Origin: JBGQOJ01 sp052119585
GTDB taxonomy: Bacteria; Pseudomonadota; Alphaproteobacteria; Rhodobacterales; Rhodobacteraceae
DNA length: 64,000 bases
Direction of reading: 5' to 3'
NCBI RefSeq assembly: GCF_052119585.1
Contig: NZ_JBGQOJ010000018.1
Coordinates: 5,113 to 69,112 of the forward strand
The notes under the pieces are model-generated. The model did no database searches, had not been told where the DNA came from, and was given only the letters and a program-made list of their open reading frames with translations. Below are positions 9,077 through 17,860 of the stretch, piece after piece (the stretch's first letter is position 1; the number at the start of each line of letters is the position of its first letter). A program made the translations under genes and the position numbers.

Positions 9077-9493
9077 ATGCTGTTCAAGATATTGCACTAT
9101 CTGGCTTTTTCCGTTGCCATCGGTGGCGGTGTGGCCAGCATGATCCTTGGCATCCGCGCATCGAAAAACGCCGATGCGGCGCCCCATTTGCGTGGTGCGC
9201 AACGGGCCATCGGCACGGGCGCAATCCTTGCAATCGGATTGCTTTGGATTACGGGCCTTGCAATGTGGATAGGGTCTTATGGTGCCAGTATGGCCCTTGG
9301 CGGCGGCTTTCATGTCAAGCTGGCAGCCGCCACGCTTTTGACGGTCCTGTCCGCCTATGTCTTCGTCAGGGGCAAAAACGCGGCAAAGGGCGGAACACCG
9401 TTACCACCCAAGACCGCCCGCCTGATCGGCGCAACCACTTTGTCGCTGGCCGTTGTCGCGGTCAGTGCGGCAGTGGTCACTTTTAGCGGTTAA
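9077..9493 (+). CDS. Small four-helix membrane protein, unknown function
   Basis: A 138-residue protein with four predicted membrane helices: residues about 5-27 (ending SMILGIRA), 45-65 (GTGAILAIGLLWITGLAMWI), 75-95 (KLAAATLLTVLSAYVFV) and 113-135 (ATTLSLAVVAVSAAVVTFSG). The layout resembles DUF2214/CopD-like small membrane proteins, but no decisive motif is present. The ATG follows AAAGGGGGCGTC. It converges on the DUF4864 gene and the two stop codons overlap in a TTAA. Confidence 0.7.
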   Translation: MLFKILHYLAFSVAIGGGVASMILGIRASKNADAAPHLRGAQRAIGTGAILAIGLLWITGLAMWIGSYGASMALGGGFHVKLAAATLLTVLSAYVFVRGKNAAKGGTPLPPKTARLIGATTLSLAVVAVSAAVVTFSG

Positions 9494-9900
9494 GCGCCAA
9501 CCTGCGGGGCCTGCAACAGCTGCACGCCGTCGATCTGCCAGACGCCACCCACCTCGGTCATCGCGTAATCCAGAATATGAATGGCACCGGCGGCATCGGT
9601 GATCATCACCTTTTGCCACATCTGCCCGTCGATCTCGCGCAGGTCCAAGTACCGGATATTCGCGGGCTTCCACACCATCGGATAGCCCTGTTGGACCATC
9701 ATCCCAAAGTTTTCGGAACTGCCAAAAATACGTTTGATATTGGGCGATGCGAAACGGAACGCCTCTGCAACATCGTCCTTCGCAAAGGCATCCATCTGCC
9801 CCTGAATGACGCCTTCAATTGCCGTTTTCCCGCCGGACTGCGCCCCCGCCGGAAGCGCAACACAGACAGCAAGAACAACCCAAAGACACAGACCCCGCAT
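9490..9900 (-). CDS. DUF4864 domain-containing secreted protein
   Basis: A 136-residue protein with a signal peptide (MRGLCLWVVLAVCVALPAGA-QS). The mature part is one DUF4864 domain with an NTF2-like look: IEGVIQGQMDAFAKDDVAEAFRFASPNI, then a GSSENFGMMVQQGYPMVW loop, and a final strand VGGVWQIDGVQLLQAP. Such proteins are widespread in Rhodobacterales, and their function is unknown. The start has AGGAGGAT upstream. It shares a four-base convergent overlap with the gene on the other strand. Confidence 0.85.
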   Translation of the reverse strand: MRGLCLWVVLAVCVALPAGAQSGGKTAIEGVIQGQMDAFAKDDVAEAFRFASPNIKRIFGSSENFGMMVQQGYPMVWKPANIRYLDLREIDGQMWQKVMITDAAGAIHILDYAMTEVGGVWQIDGVQLLQAPQVGA

Positions 9901-9966
9901 AACCCATCCTCCTGTTGACCGGACTGCAAAAGTAGGCCGACAAAAGGACAGGTCAAATCACAATCA

Positions 9967-11547
9967 TCAGCCGCCCAGCTTGCCGGCCAGTGCGTCCTCG
10001 ATCAGCGTTACGGTCTCATCGACGCCGTAAAGCGCGATAAACCCGCCAAACCGCGGGCCCTGACTCGCGCCCAGCAATACTTCGTAAAGGGCCGTGAACC
10101 ATGTGCGCAGCGGGTCGAACCCGTGCTCTGTGCCAACGGCAAACACCATGGTTTGTAACGCGTCGGCATCGAGACCACCCTCCCAGACCTTCAGCCGGTC
10201 CAGCAAATCGGTCATCGCCGCACGCTCTTTTTCATCCGCCGCCCGATAGGTTTTCGCGGGGGCCACAAAGTCATTATAGTAGCGCACCGCATAGCCTGCC
10301 GCCGCATCCAGATCAGGGTGCGTGCCGGGCGTGGCCTCTGGCGCATAGCGCTGGATAAAGCCCCATAGCTGGTCTTTCTCGCTGGCACCCGCAACGCTGG
10401 CAAGGTTCAGCAACATCGCGAACGGCACAACCATTTTGCTTTCGGGCGGGTTGCCGTGGTGGATGTGATAGACCGGGTTGTTCAGCTTACCCGCATCATC
10501 CTGCGTCGGATAGGCCCGCAACTGCTGGTGATACTCGTCCACCGCCTTGGGGATCACATCGAAATACATCCGCTTTGCCGTTTTCGGCTTCTGGTACATG
10601 AAATAGCCCAGCGATTCCGTCGAGGCATAGGTCAGCCATTCGTCAATCGTCAAACCGTTGCCCGACGACTTGGAAATCTTGCTGCCCTTCTCGTCCAGAA
10701 ACAGTTCGTATGTGAAATGCTCTGGCGCGCGCCCGCCCAGAACCTCGCAGATGCCATCATAGATCGGCGTGTTGGTTGAATGGTCCTTGCCGTACATCTC
10801 AAAGTCGACACCCAACGCGGCCCAGCGCGCGCCAAAATCGGGCTTCCACTGCAACTTCACATTGCCGCCGGTGATCGGAAGGGTGATGTCATGGCCGTCC
10901 TCTCCCTCGAAGGTCACCGTGCCATCCTTGGCGTTGACCTCTTTCATCGGCACATACAATACACGGCCAGACGTCGGAGAAATTGGCAGGAAACAGCTAT
11001 AGGTCTCGCGCCGCTCTGCCCGCAAGGACGGCAACATGATCGCCATGATGTCGTCATACCGCTCTGCCGCGCGCAGCAGGATCTCGTCCATCTTGCCGGA
11101 TTTGTAGTATTCCGTGGCGCTGGCGAATTCGTATTCGAACCCGAAGGTATCCAGGAATCGGCGCAGCATCGCGTTGTTGTGATCGCCAAAGCTGGGGTAT
11201 TCGCCAAACGGATCGGGAACAGAGGTCAGCGGCATTTGCACATGCTCGCGCATCATCTCTTGCTGGGGCACGTTCTCGGGGATCTTGCGCATCCCATCCA
11301 TATCGTCGGAAAAGCACAGCAACCGCGTCGGGATTTCGGAGATCACCTCGAAAGCACGGCGCACCATCGTGGTGCGCTGCACCTCGCCGAAGGTGCCGAT
11401 ATGCGGCAGACCAGACGGGCCATAGCCGGTCTCGAACAGGACATATCCCTTCTCGGGCCCCGACTTTTCATAGCGTTTGAGAAGGCGGCGCGCCTCTTCA
11501 AAGGGCCAGGCTTTCGAAGTCAGTGCAGCTGTGCGAAGATCAGACAT
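9967..11547 (-). CDS. lysK: Lysine--tRNA ligase, class I
   Basis: A 526-residue class I lysyl-tRNA synthetase, the archaeal-type enzyme also found in many alphaproteobacteria in place of the usual class II enzyme. The Rossmann-fold signatures are visible: HIG at 49-51 (GLPHIGTFGE) and the KMSKS loop as KISKSSGNG at 290-298. The region from about 330 to the C-terminus is the alpha-helical anticodon-binding part. It charges tRNA-Lys with lysine using ATP. The next upstream gene is divergent, so lysK is probably its own unit. Confidence 0.97.
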   Translation of the reverse strand: MSDLRTAALTSKAWPFEEARRLLKRYEKSGPEKGYVLFETGYGPSGLPHIGTFGEVQRTTMVRRAFEVISEIPTRLLCFSDDMDGMRKIPENVPQQEMMREHVQMPLTSVPDPFGEYPSFGDHNNAMLRRFLDTFGFEYEFASATEYYKSGKMDEILLRAAERYDDIMAIMLPSLRAERRETYSCFLPISPTSGRVLYVPMKEVNAKDGTVTFEGEDGHDITLPITGGNVKLQWKPDFGARWAALGVDFEMYGKDHSTNTPIYDGICEVLGGRAPEHFTYELFLDEKGSKISKSSGNGLTIDEWLTYASTESLGYFMYQKPKTAKRMYFDVIPKAVDEYHQQLRAYPTQDDAGKLNNPVYHIHHGNPPESKMVVPFAMLLNLASVAGASEKDQLWGFIQRYAPEATPGTHPDLDAAAGYAVRYYNDFVAPAKTYRAADEKERAAMTDLLDRLKVWEGGLDADALQTMVFAVGTEHGFDPLRTWFTALYEVLLGASQGPRFGGFIALYGVDETVTLIEDALAGKLGG

Positions 11548-11669
11548 ATCCGTCCACTTAAATTAGGTCGCGTCGGAACACCGCGCCCCGACAGGCCTGC
11601 TACCTATTGCCCGACCGCGCTGGCGTCAATATTGTCGCGCCGAACCGTCGTTCCTGAAAGGACGCCCAA

Positions 11670-12092
11670 GTGAACCAGATTACCCCGCCAATGGATGCGC
11701 AGGATTGCCTTGTCGCAGTGATGATCGCGATTTCCGCCTCTGACGAGAATATCCGCACGGTCGAGCTTGTGTCTATCGAAGAGCAGATCAATCACCTGCC
11801 CGTTTTCTCGGGCTTTGACATGGATCGTCTGAAGACCATCTCGCAGACCGTGTTCGACCTGCTGGAGGAAGAAGACGGGCTGGACGCTCTGTTCGGCCTG
11901 ATCCGCGACAGCCTGCCAGAGCGTTTGTTCGAAACCGCCTATGCCTTGGCCTGCGATGTAGCCGCGGCGGATGGCACATTGCGGTCGACCGAACTGCGCC
12001 TGCTGGAAGAAATCCGCTACGAGTTGAACATCGACCGCCTGCATGCCGCAGCCATCGAACGGGGGGCCCGCGCCCGACACCTGACCCTATAG
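11670..12092 (+). CDS. TerB-like (tellurite resistance family) protein
   Basis: A 140-residue all-helical soluble protein with the TerB-fold pattern: DCLVAVMIAISASDENIRTVELVSIEEQI, then LFETAYALACDVAAADGTLRSTELRLLEEI, two acidic repeat motifs (SASDENIRTVE, AAADGTLRSTE) that resemble the metal-binding turns of TerB. Most single TerB proteins are not linked to tellurite, and the role here is unknown. The start is GTG at 11670 with GAAAGGA at 11655-11661. The gene converges on the PBP4 gene across an intergenic repeat. Confidence 0.8.
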   Translation: MNQITPPMDAQDCLVAVMIAISASDENIRTVELVSIEEQINHLPVFSGFDMDRLKTISQTVFDLLEEEDGLDALFGLIRDSLPERLFETAYALACDVAAADGTLRSTELRLLEEIRYELNIDRLHAAAIERGARARHLTL

Positions 12093-12093
12093 C

Positions 12094-12183
12094 GGCGCGT
12101 TCCGCGCCATTCCTTTTGTCTCAGGCCCTGACGGGCCTTCGGGTTTTGCGCTGCGCGCGCGAGTATTTTTTCCGAGAAGAATC
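12094..12183. repeat. Convergent-junction intergenic repeat, copy A
   Basis: Lies between the ends of the TerB-like gene and the PBP4 gene. It holds two hairpins (GGCGCG-TTC-CGCGCC at 12093-12107 and AGGCCC-TGAC-GGGCCT around 12123-12138), then TTTTGCGCTGCGCGCGCGAG and a GAGTATTTTTTCC-GAGAAGAA core. GCGCCATTCCTT and the TTTGCG...GAGTATTT block recur in copy B, and the core recurs in copy C. The first hairpins could act as transcription terminators for both genes. Confidence 0.65.
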
Positions 12184-12184
12184 A

Positions 12185-13687
12185 CTAGCTGCCGTAAACG
12201 CCGGCCCAGCGTTCTATCAATGCCTGTTGCAGCGTCTTGGAGGATTTGTTCCAGGACGCTGCCCCCCTTGGCGCTTCGGCTTCGGCGGCGACTATTCTGG
12301 CGCGGCGTGCCTCGTTCGAAGTGAAGATCGCAAAGGCAAGTGTCGTGCCGTCCGGTGCGGTCATATAGCCCGCCAAGGCACTGACGAAGTTCAGCGTGCC
12401 AGTCTTGGCCTGCACCCTGACCGGATGCGACTTCAGCGGTTTGCCTTTTGCATCCCGCATCGGGATATCTTTCATCAGGCTGTGCAATGCGCCATTCGGC
12501 CCGGCCTTGACCAACGCCGTCACCATGTCGTTGGCCGATATCCGCGAGCCCGCCCCCAGACCGGAGTGATCGACAAAGGACGCACTGTTGATCCCGTAGC
12601 GCTGCGCGAGCCAGGCTGTCATCGCCCGGCCTGACGCGCTCAGGTCGCGGGCCTTGACGCCCAATGCGGCGCTTGCGGTCAGGCCCGCAACCTCTGCCGT
12701 CATGTTGGTCGAATATTTCAGCATGTCCTTCAGCACCTCGGCCAGGGGTGCGCTGGTCTGTTCGGCCAATACGGTGCCACCGGGCACCGCGCCCGTGATC
12801 TGCGGTGCCGGCAGGGCGATCCCGTTCGAGCCGGCCAATGCCTGCAATACCTCGCCGGTGTAGATGTCCGGGCGGCGCACAGGCAACCAGCGGCTTCCGC
12901 CGGTGCCAAGGGCGCGCCGTGACACGGTCCAGTTATCGACATTCTTGGTGCTTGCGTAGGTGAACAGCGGCGCGGCGCGTTCGACCACCTTCATACGCGC
13001 CATCCGGACATCTGGGCGCACATGGCCGGAGCGGGCATCCATTGACACAGCATAGCCGTTGCCGCCCTTTTTCCATTCGAAATGAACGCGGTTGTAGTTC
13101 AGGTTCAGTCCGGCGATCGACGGGCTGTACCCCACATAATCCGGTTGGTCTGGGTCGATGGTCTTGATGTAGGGCAGCGCCCCGCCATAGACGAGAAACC
13201 TGCCCGATATCTCGCGCAGGCCGGATACCTTCAGCCGCGCCGCGATCTGCGCCAGCCTGTCCGTGTCCAGCGTCGGATCGCCGGCGCCAACCAGCACCAG
13301 ATCGCCGTTCAGACGCCCGTTGCTGATAGGGCCGGTCGCCACAAGGTGCGTCCGGAACCTGTAATCCGCACCCAGAGCATCCAGCGCATAAAGCGTCGTC
13401 AGTGCCTTGGCGGTGCTTGCGGGCATATGCGGTGTGTTCGGGCTGCGCGCCTCAAGGATCAGACCCGTGCGGGCATCGGCCACGACATAGGCAATATCGC
13501 CGTCCAGCCCGGACGCCTTGATCAGCGCCTCGGCAGACCGCACGGATTTGGACGCAACGGGTGCCGTGGCCGTCGACCCCCGCAGAACGGGCCGCGGCGA
13601 TGTCGCAGGGGCCTCGGCAAAGGCGCACCCCGCAACCCCCGCCATCAACGCGGCCAATACAAACCGCCGAGAATACTTGTTTTCCAT
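12185..13687 (-). CDS. dacB: D-alanyl-D-alanine carboxypeptidase/endopeptidase (PBP4-type, peptidase S13)
   Basis: A 500-residue penicillin-binding protein that trims or cleaves peptidoglycan peptide bridges in the periplasm. The serine-hydrolase motifs are present: SxxK as S91-T-A-K94 (PASTAKALT), SxN in YSTNMTAEV, and KTG in QAKTGTLNF. The long S13 insert lies between the first two motifs. The N-terminus MENKYSRRFVLAALMAGVAGC has a twin-arginine-like start and a lipobox (GVAGC, Cys21), so it may be a lipoprotein. The ATG at 13687 is chosen because the longer frame overlaps the divergent promoter region and lacks signal features. It is divergent from the EamA transporter, with 86 bases between. 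Confidence 0.93.
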   Translation of the reverse strand: MENKYSRRFVLAALMAGVAGCAFAEAPATSPRPVLRGSTATAPVASKSVRSAEALIKASGLDGDIAYVVADARTGLILEARSPNTPHMPASTAKALTTLYALDALGADYRFRTHLVATGPISNGRLNGDLVLVGAGDPTLDTDRLAQIAARLKVSGLREISGRFLVYGGALPYIKTIDPDQPDYVGYSPSIAGLNLNYNRVHFEWKKGGNGYAVSMDARSGHVRPDVRMARMKVVERAAPLFTYASTKNVDNWTVSRRALGTGGSRWLPVRRPDIYTGEVLQALAGSNGIALPAPQITGAVPGGTVLAEQTSAPLAEVLKDMLKYSTNMTAEVAGLTASAALGVKARDLSASGRAMTAWLAQRYGINSASFVDHSGLGAGSRISANDMVTALVKAGPNGALHSLMKDIPMRDAKGKPLKSHPVRVQAKTGTLNFVSALAGYMTAPDGTTLAFAIFTSNEARRARIVAAEAEAPRGAASWNKSSKTLQQALIERWAGVYGS

Positions 13688-13773
13688 GCGCCGGAGTAAA
13701 CGAAATCTTCCGGCGACAGGCAAGGGTTCGCTTTGGGCTTTTCTTCGCATTCGGTTGCACATAGCGTCGCGCC

Positions 13774-14646
13774 ATGTCCAGCACGCTTACCTCGGCTTCG
13801 GCCCCCGGACTTTTGCCCGCCATCGCATTGATTGCGGTCGCGCAAACGCTGATTCCATCGGCCGATATGGCGGGCAAGGTTCTTGCGAACAGCTTTGACG
13901 TCGCGCCATTCTTCGTCGCGTGGTCACGCTTTGTCATTGGGGCGCTGTTGATCCTGCCGTTCCTGCCAAAGCACCAGTTCGATGCACGGCTTTATCTGGA
14001 CTGGCGAATCTGGCTGCGGGCGCTGTTCATCACCGGCGTCGTCGCGTTCATCCTGACCGCGCTAAAGACCGAGGATGTGGCGACAGTCTTTGGCGCATTC
14101 TTTGTCGGCCCCATCGTCTCCTATACCCTGTCCGCGCTGTTCCTCAACGAGCGCGTGACTTTGGGGCAAACCGCCTTGTTGGCGCTGGGGTTCTGCGGCG
14201 TGTTTTTTGTCGTCCGCCCCGGTTTTGGCATGTCAAGCGGCGCGCTTTACGCGGTTGCTGCGGGCTGTTGCTATGGCGGGTTTCTGACCTGCAACCGATG
14301 GTTGGGCGGCATTGCCCCGCCACGGGCGCTGTTGATGTCGCAATTGGTGATCGGGGCGCTGGTGCTGACGCCATTCGGCCTGCCCGTTATTCCCGCAATG
14401 ACCGCGCCAATAGCCGCCCTGACCTTTGCCAGTGCAGCGCTGTCCATGGCCGGCAACCTTTTGCTGATTTTTGCCTACCGCCGTGCGACGGCGTCCCGGC
14501 TGGCGCCGTTCATCTATTTCCAGCTTGTCGCGGCAACGACGCTTGGGTTTTTCGTGTTCGGGACCGTGCCGGACAGCATGACACTGGTCGGGGTTGCCTT
14601 GCTGCTTTCGTCGGGTGTTATGTCTCTTGGCCTGAAGCGCGTCTAG
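13774..14646 (+). CDS. EamA/DMT-family transporter
   Basis: A 290-residue inner-membrane protein with ten predicted helices in two EamA repeats, each of five (about 12-145 and 155-288). Repeat features include DVATVFGAFFVGPIVSYTLSALFLNERVT in the first and ASRLAPFIYFQLVAATTLGFFVFG in the second. DMT transporters of this type move metabolites or amino acids, usually outwards. The substrate cannot be told from sequence. The stop codon overlaps that of nadD in a CTAG. Confidence 0.9.
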   Translation: MSSTLTSASAPGLLPAIALIAVAQTLIPSADMAGKVLANSFDVAPFFVAWSRFVIGALLILPFLPKHQFDARLYLDWRIWLRALFITGVVAFILTALKTEDVATVFGAFFVGPIVSYTLSALFLNERVTLGQTALLALGFCGVFFVVRPGFGMSSGALYAVAAGCCYGGFLTCNRWLGGIAPPRALLMSQLVIGALVLTPFGLPVIPAMTAPIAALTFASAALSMAGNLLLIFAYRRATASRLAPFIYFQLVAATTLGFFVFGTVPDSMTLVGVALLLSSGVMSLGLKRV

Positions 14647-15245
14647 CGCTGCCACTCGCCGCGCTGGCGGATTTCGGTGCTTGAGATATCCGTCATCGGA
14701 ATATTGGCAAAGCACCAGGCAGGTGCGCCAACTTGTGGCAACAACTCTGCCTCGCGCCCGCGCAACCGAAACCGTGCGTACCGCCGGGCCGCAGGCGACA
14801 TCCGCCCTGCGATCCCGTCACCGGGGCGTGCGATAACCCCGACAGGGATATTTTCCATGATCCAGTCCCAACGCTCCCATTTGTGAAAGCTGGCCAGATT
14901 GTCGGCCCCCATCAACCAGACGAAGTTCACGCCGCGATACTGCCGGAAAAGGGCCTCCAGCGTCTCGGCGGTATAGCGTGTGCCAACCTTCGACTCGAAA
15001 TCTGTAACGATGATGCGCGGATCTGTGACCAGGGCGCGGCATGCCGCCAGACGTTTTTCCAGCGGCGCGGGGCCGTGGGCCTTCAAAGGGTTCCCGGGCG
15101 ACACCAGCCACCAGACTTTCGACAGGCCGAAGCGTGCCATGGCCGCGCGGCTGATATGCAGATGACCCTGATGCGGCGGATCAAAAGAGCCACCCAGCAA
15201 ACCGATGGTCTGACCAACGGCAGCTATTGGAAAACCGTATTTCAA
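14643..15245 (-). CDS. nadD: Nicotinate-nucleotide adenylyltransferase
   Basis: A 200-residue nucleotidyltransferase that makes deamido-NAD from nicotinate mononucleotide and ATP. The family signature IGLLGGSFDPPHQGHLHIS holds the HxGH ATP-binding motif, the middle has FVWLMGADNLASFHKW, and the C-terminal ISSTEIRQRGEW matches the ISST-IR motif. The start is TTG at 15245, which has AGGAGAG at optimal spacing. Upstream codons in the same frame do not match the family. Glutamine-dependent NadE, which catalyses the next step, is at 36-37.7 kb. Confidence 0.95.
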   Translation of the reverse strand: MKYGFPIAAVGQTIGLLGGSFDPPHQGHLHISRAAMARFGLSKVWWLVSPGNPLKAHGPAPLEKRLAACRALVTDPRIIVTDFESKVGTRYTAETLEALFRQYRGVNFVWLMGADNLASFHKWERWDWIMENIPVGVIARPGDGIAGRMSPAARRYARFRLRGREAELLPQVGAPAWCFANIPMTDISSTEIRQRGEWQR

Positions 15246-15313
15246 GGATACTCTCCTGCCCTGCGCAGTCTGCCTTGTTTCGCGATGCGGGCAGTCTGTC
15301 AATCGGGCAGCGT

Positions 15314-15342
15314 TGCGGCCCCTGCTGTGTGCAGGGGCCGCA
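15314..15342 (-). terminator. Stem-loop after the AGCS symporter gene
   Basis: A perfect 12-bp stem (TGCGGCCCCTGC / GCAGGGGCCGCA) with a five-base loop, nine bases past the symporter stop codon. It lacks a clear U-run, so it may be a transcript-stabilising hairpin rather than a full intrinsic terminator. Confidence 0.6.
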
Positions 15343-15350
15343 TTCGGGCG

Positions 15351-16901
15351 TTATGCCTTGTGCTTGACGATTTCACCCGACTTTAGCCGGGCAAAATAGC
15401 TGTGCATCTCGCGCTTGACGATCGGCATCAGCAGATACAGCGCCGTGATATTCACAACGGCCATCGCAAAGATCATCGCGTCAGAAAAGTCGATGACCGC
15501 CCCAAGCTGCGCCGCAGCCCCGATAACGATAAAGATGCAGAAGATCACCTTGAACACCGTTTCCGTCGTCTTGCCCTCGCCGAACAAGTAAGTCCAGGCC
15601 TTCAGGCCGTAGTAGGACCAGCTGATCATGGTTGAAAAGGCGAACAGGATCACCGCGATCGCCAGAACATAGGGGAACCAGCTGAACCCGGTTGCGAAGG
15701 CCGCCGATGTCAGACCGACACCCGAAGACCCGTCAACCGTCAGGATCGACGTTCCCGCCTCGTTCAGAACGAACAGCCCTGTGACCGGATCAACCACCAG
15801 CACACCGGAAATGGTAATGACCAGCGCCGTCATGGTGCAGATCACAACCGTGTCGATGAATGGCTCCAGCAAGGACACGATGCCCTCGGTCACAGGCTCT
15901 TTTGTTCGCACGGCAGAGTGGGCAATCGCCGCCGAACCCACGCCCGCCTCGTTCGAGAACGCGGCCCGTTTGAATCCCTGGATTAGCGCGCCGACAAGTC
16001 CGCCTGCAACACCAAGCCCCGAGAACGCGCCGGCAAAGATCTGACCGAAGGCCCAGCCGATCTTGTCATATTCAACCACAAGGATCATCAACGCCGCACC
16101 GACATAAAGGAGGCCCATGAACGGCACGACCTTTTCAGTCACCTGCGCGATGGATTTGATCCCGCCGACGATCACCGCGAACACCACCCCCGCAAAGATC
16201 ACGCCGGTGATCCAGCCGGGAAAATCCCCCAGAATACCGGCAATCTGCGCATGTGCCTGATTGGCCTGAAACATGTTCCCGCCGCCCAATGCGCCACCGA
16301 TCGTGAACACAGCAAAGACGGCCGCAAAGATCCTGCCGCCCGGGATGTTCCGCTCTGCGAACCCTTTGGTCATATAATACATCGGGCCACCGGACACGGT
16401 GCCGTCCGGATACTCGTTCCGGTATTTCACGCCCAGGGTGCATTCGGTGAACTTGGATGCCATTCCCAGAAGACCCGCAAGGATCATCCAGAAGGTGGCC
16501 CCCGGCCCGCCGATACCCACGGCAACCGCGACACCCGCGATATTGCCCAGACCGACGGTCCCCGACAATGCGGTGGTCAGCGCCTGAAAGTGGCTGACCT
16601 CGCCTGCATCATCGGGGTCGGAATAGTCACCTTTGACCAGACTGATGGCATGGCCAAAGGCGCGCAACTGGATAAACCCAAAGTAAATCGTAAACACAGA
16701 GGCAGCAACAACCAGCCACAAAACGATCCAGGGAAAACTGGTTCCCGGCAGAGGTGCAAAAATCAGATTGACGAACCACCCGGTGGACGAGGCAAAGACG
16801 TCATTGACTCGCTGATCGAAGGTCATCGCGTCCTGCGCATGTGCGGCAACCGGCAACAGCGCGGCAGAGGCCCCCACAAGGCCTTTGAATATATTGGTCA
16901 T
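15351..16901 (-). CDS. Sodium:alanine symporter (AGCS family)
   Basis: A 516-residue inner-membrane Na+-coupled amino-acid carrier (alanine/glycine:cation symporter). Signature segments are FQALTTALSGTVGLGNIAGVAVA and GPGATFWMILAGLLGMASKFTE in the first half, and FKRAAFSNEAGVGSAAIAHS in the second; these form the substrate and Na+ site in the LeuT-like AGCS fold. The N-terminus looks like a cleavable signal (LVGASAALLPVAAHAQD), as in many proteobacterial members. It lies 15 bases downstream of the universal stress protein gene, so the two are probably one transcript. Confidence 0.95.
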   Translation of the reverse strand: MTNIFKGLVGASAALLPVAAHAQDAMTFDQRVNDVFASSTGWFVNLIFAPLPGTSFPWIVLWLVVAASVFTIYFGFIQLRAFGHAISLVKGDYSDPDDAGEVSHFQALTTALSGTVGLGNIAGVAVAVGIGGPGATFWMILAGLLGMASKFTECTLGVKYRNEYPDGTVSGGPMYYMTKGFAERNIPGGRIFAAVFAVFTIGGALGGGNMFQANQAHAQIAGILGDFPGWITGVIFAGVVFAVIVGGIKSIAQVTEKVVPFMGLLYVGAALMILVVEYDKIGWAFGQIFAGAFSGLGVAGGLVGALIQGFKRAAFSNEAGVGSAAIAHSAVRTKEPVTEGIVSLLEPFIDTVVICTMTALVITISGVLVVDPVTGLFVLNEAGTSILTVDGSSGVGLTSAAFATGFSWFPYVLAIAVILFAFSTMISWSYYGLKAWTYLFGEGKTTETVFKVIFCIFIVIGAAAQLGAVIDFSDAMIFAMAVVNITALYLLMPIVKREMHSYFARLKSGEIVKHKA

Positions 16902-16916
16902 GTGATGTGCCCCTTT

Positions 16917-17357
16917 TCAAGGAATGATCGTGACGGGAACAGACGCGGACGCAACAAGGCGCCCTGCCACTCCGCCAAACAAACGCTCTTTCAGACCGCG
17001 GGCGCCAACGCGTCCGATGATGATCTGCGACGCACCCCGCTTGACAGCCAGATCGTCCAGAATATCGGCGGCATCGCCGTGAAAGACGTGACCTTCGATG
17101 TTCAGATCCGCCGCCTTTCCAGCTGCAATCGCAGGGTCAAGAACCCGCTCCCGCGCGGTCTTGATTTCCTCTTCGCGCCGCTTGTGACGCTGTTCGTTTT
17201 CTTCCGGTGTCTGAAAGGTGAATGGTGACCATTCGATCACATAGCACACGACAATCAGGCAATCGCCGATCGCCTTTGCCCTGTCCTCGGCAAAGGCAAG
17301 CGCCTTGCCGCCCGAAGCGGAGCCATCAAGCCCCACGACCAAAATTGTTTGTGTCAT
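16917..17357 (-). CDS. Universal stress protein (UspA family)
   Basis: A 146-residue single-domain Usp protein. It starts ILVVGLDGSASGGKALAFA and ends with the ATP-binding type motif IIGRVGARGLKERLFGGVAGRLVASASVPVTII, which fits G-2x-G-9x-G(S/T). The middle is a charged helix (EENEQRHKRREEEIKTARE). The ATG at 17357 follows AGGGAC; the upstream extension is not family-like. It is first in a two-gene unit with the AGCS symporter, an arrangement that suggests it modulates or accompanies the transporter. Confidence 0.92.
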   Translation of the reverse strand: MTQTILVVGLDGSASGGKALAFAEDRAKAIGDCLIVVCYVIEWSPFTFQTPEENEQRHKRREEEIKTARERVLDPAIAAGKAADLNIEGHVFHGDAADILDDLAVKRGASQIIIGRVGARGLKERLFGGVAGRLVASASVPVTIIP

Positions 17358-17860
17358 TTTTTGTCCCTGTCTGAAGTTTGCAAACTCTCTCAAGGGGATG
17401 CTCTGCTTACCTGACCGGGCTATATGACCCGATCAAAGTGCAAAGTTCGCGCGCCCCTTCTCACATGGGACTACATATTTTCAATAAATTCGCAAAAAAT
17501 CGACATATGCCTGTGACATTTGGTCCAATTAACTGCCGAAATCGCAAATAAAAGGGAAATTGCTCAACTCTTGAAAATTATCGGGAACATTGCCTTTTGC
17601 CTTCGCGCAAAAACAAACAAGCCATGCAGGGAATCGCGGGCCTTGGGCCATGACCCCGCACAACACCGGCGGCAGATCGGTGCCGGATTTCGCGCACGGA
17701 TGATACCCCATCCGCGCCGCGCCGTCTTCCACAGGTGGATAAGTCACGCAAACATCCCCCGATGCGCGGTTTTCTGCGGGAATTCGGCCCTTACCGCCAT
17801 TGCTCTTGGACCCATGTCTGACTAGATAACCACAAATCGTACCAATCGCTGGAGCAGAAC
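17358..17860. other. Long divergent intergenic region between usp and ettA
   Basis: About 500 bases with no supported gene. The part at 17460-17600 is AT-rich and probably holds the promoters for the usp-symporter unit (leftward) and ettA (rightward). Open frames of 70-100 codons exist on both strands, but they lack ribosome sites and recognisable products. No hairpin-plus-U terminator was seen. Confidence 0.4.

Noticed and set aside
8845..9087. 80-codon minus-strand frame upstream of the beta-helix gene
   Set aside because: No ribosome site or family; overlaps the promoter region and the start of the next gene.
17520..17825. 101-codon frame in the usp-ettA gap
   Set aside because: No ribosome site, no recognisable domain, atypical composition for a gene here.
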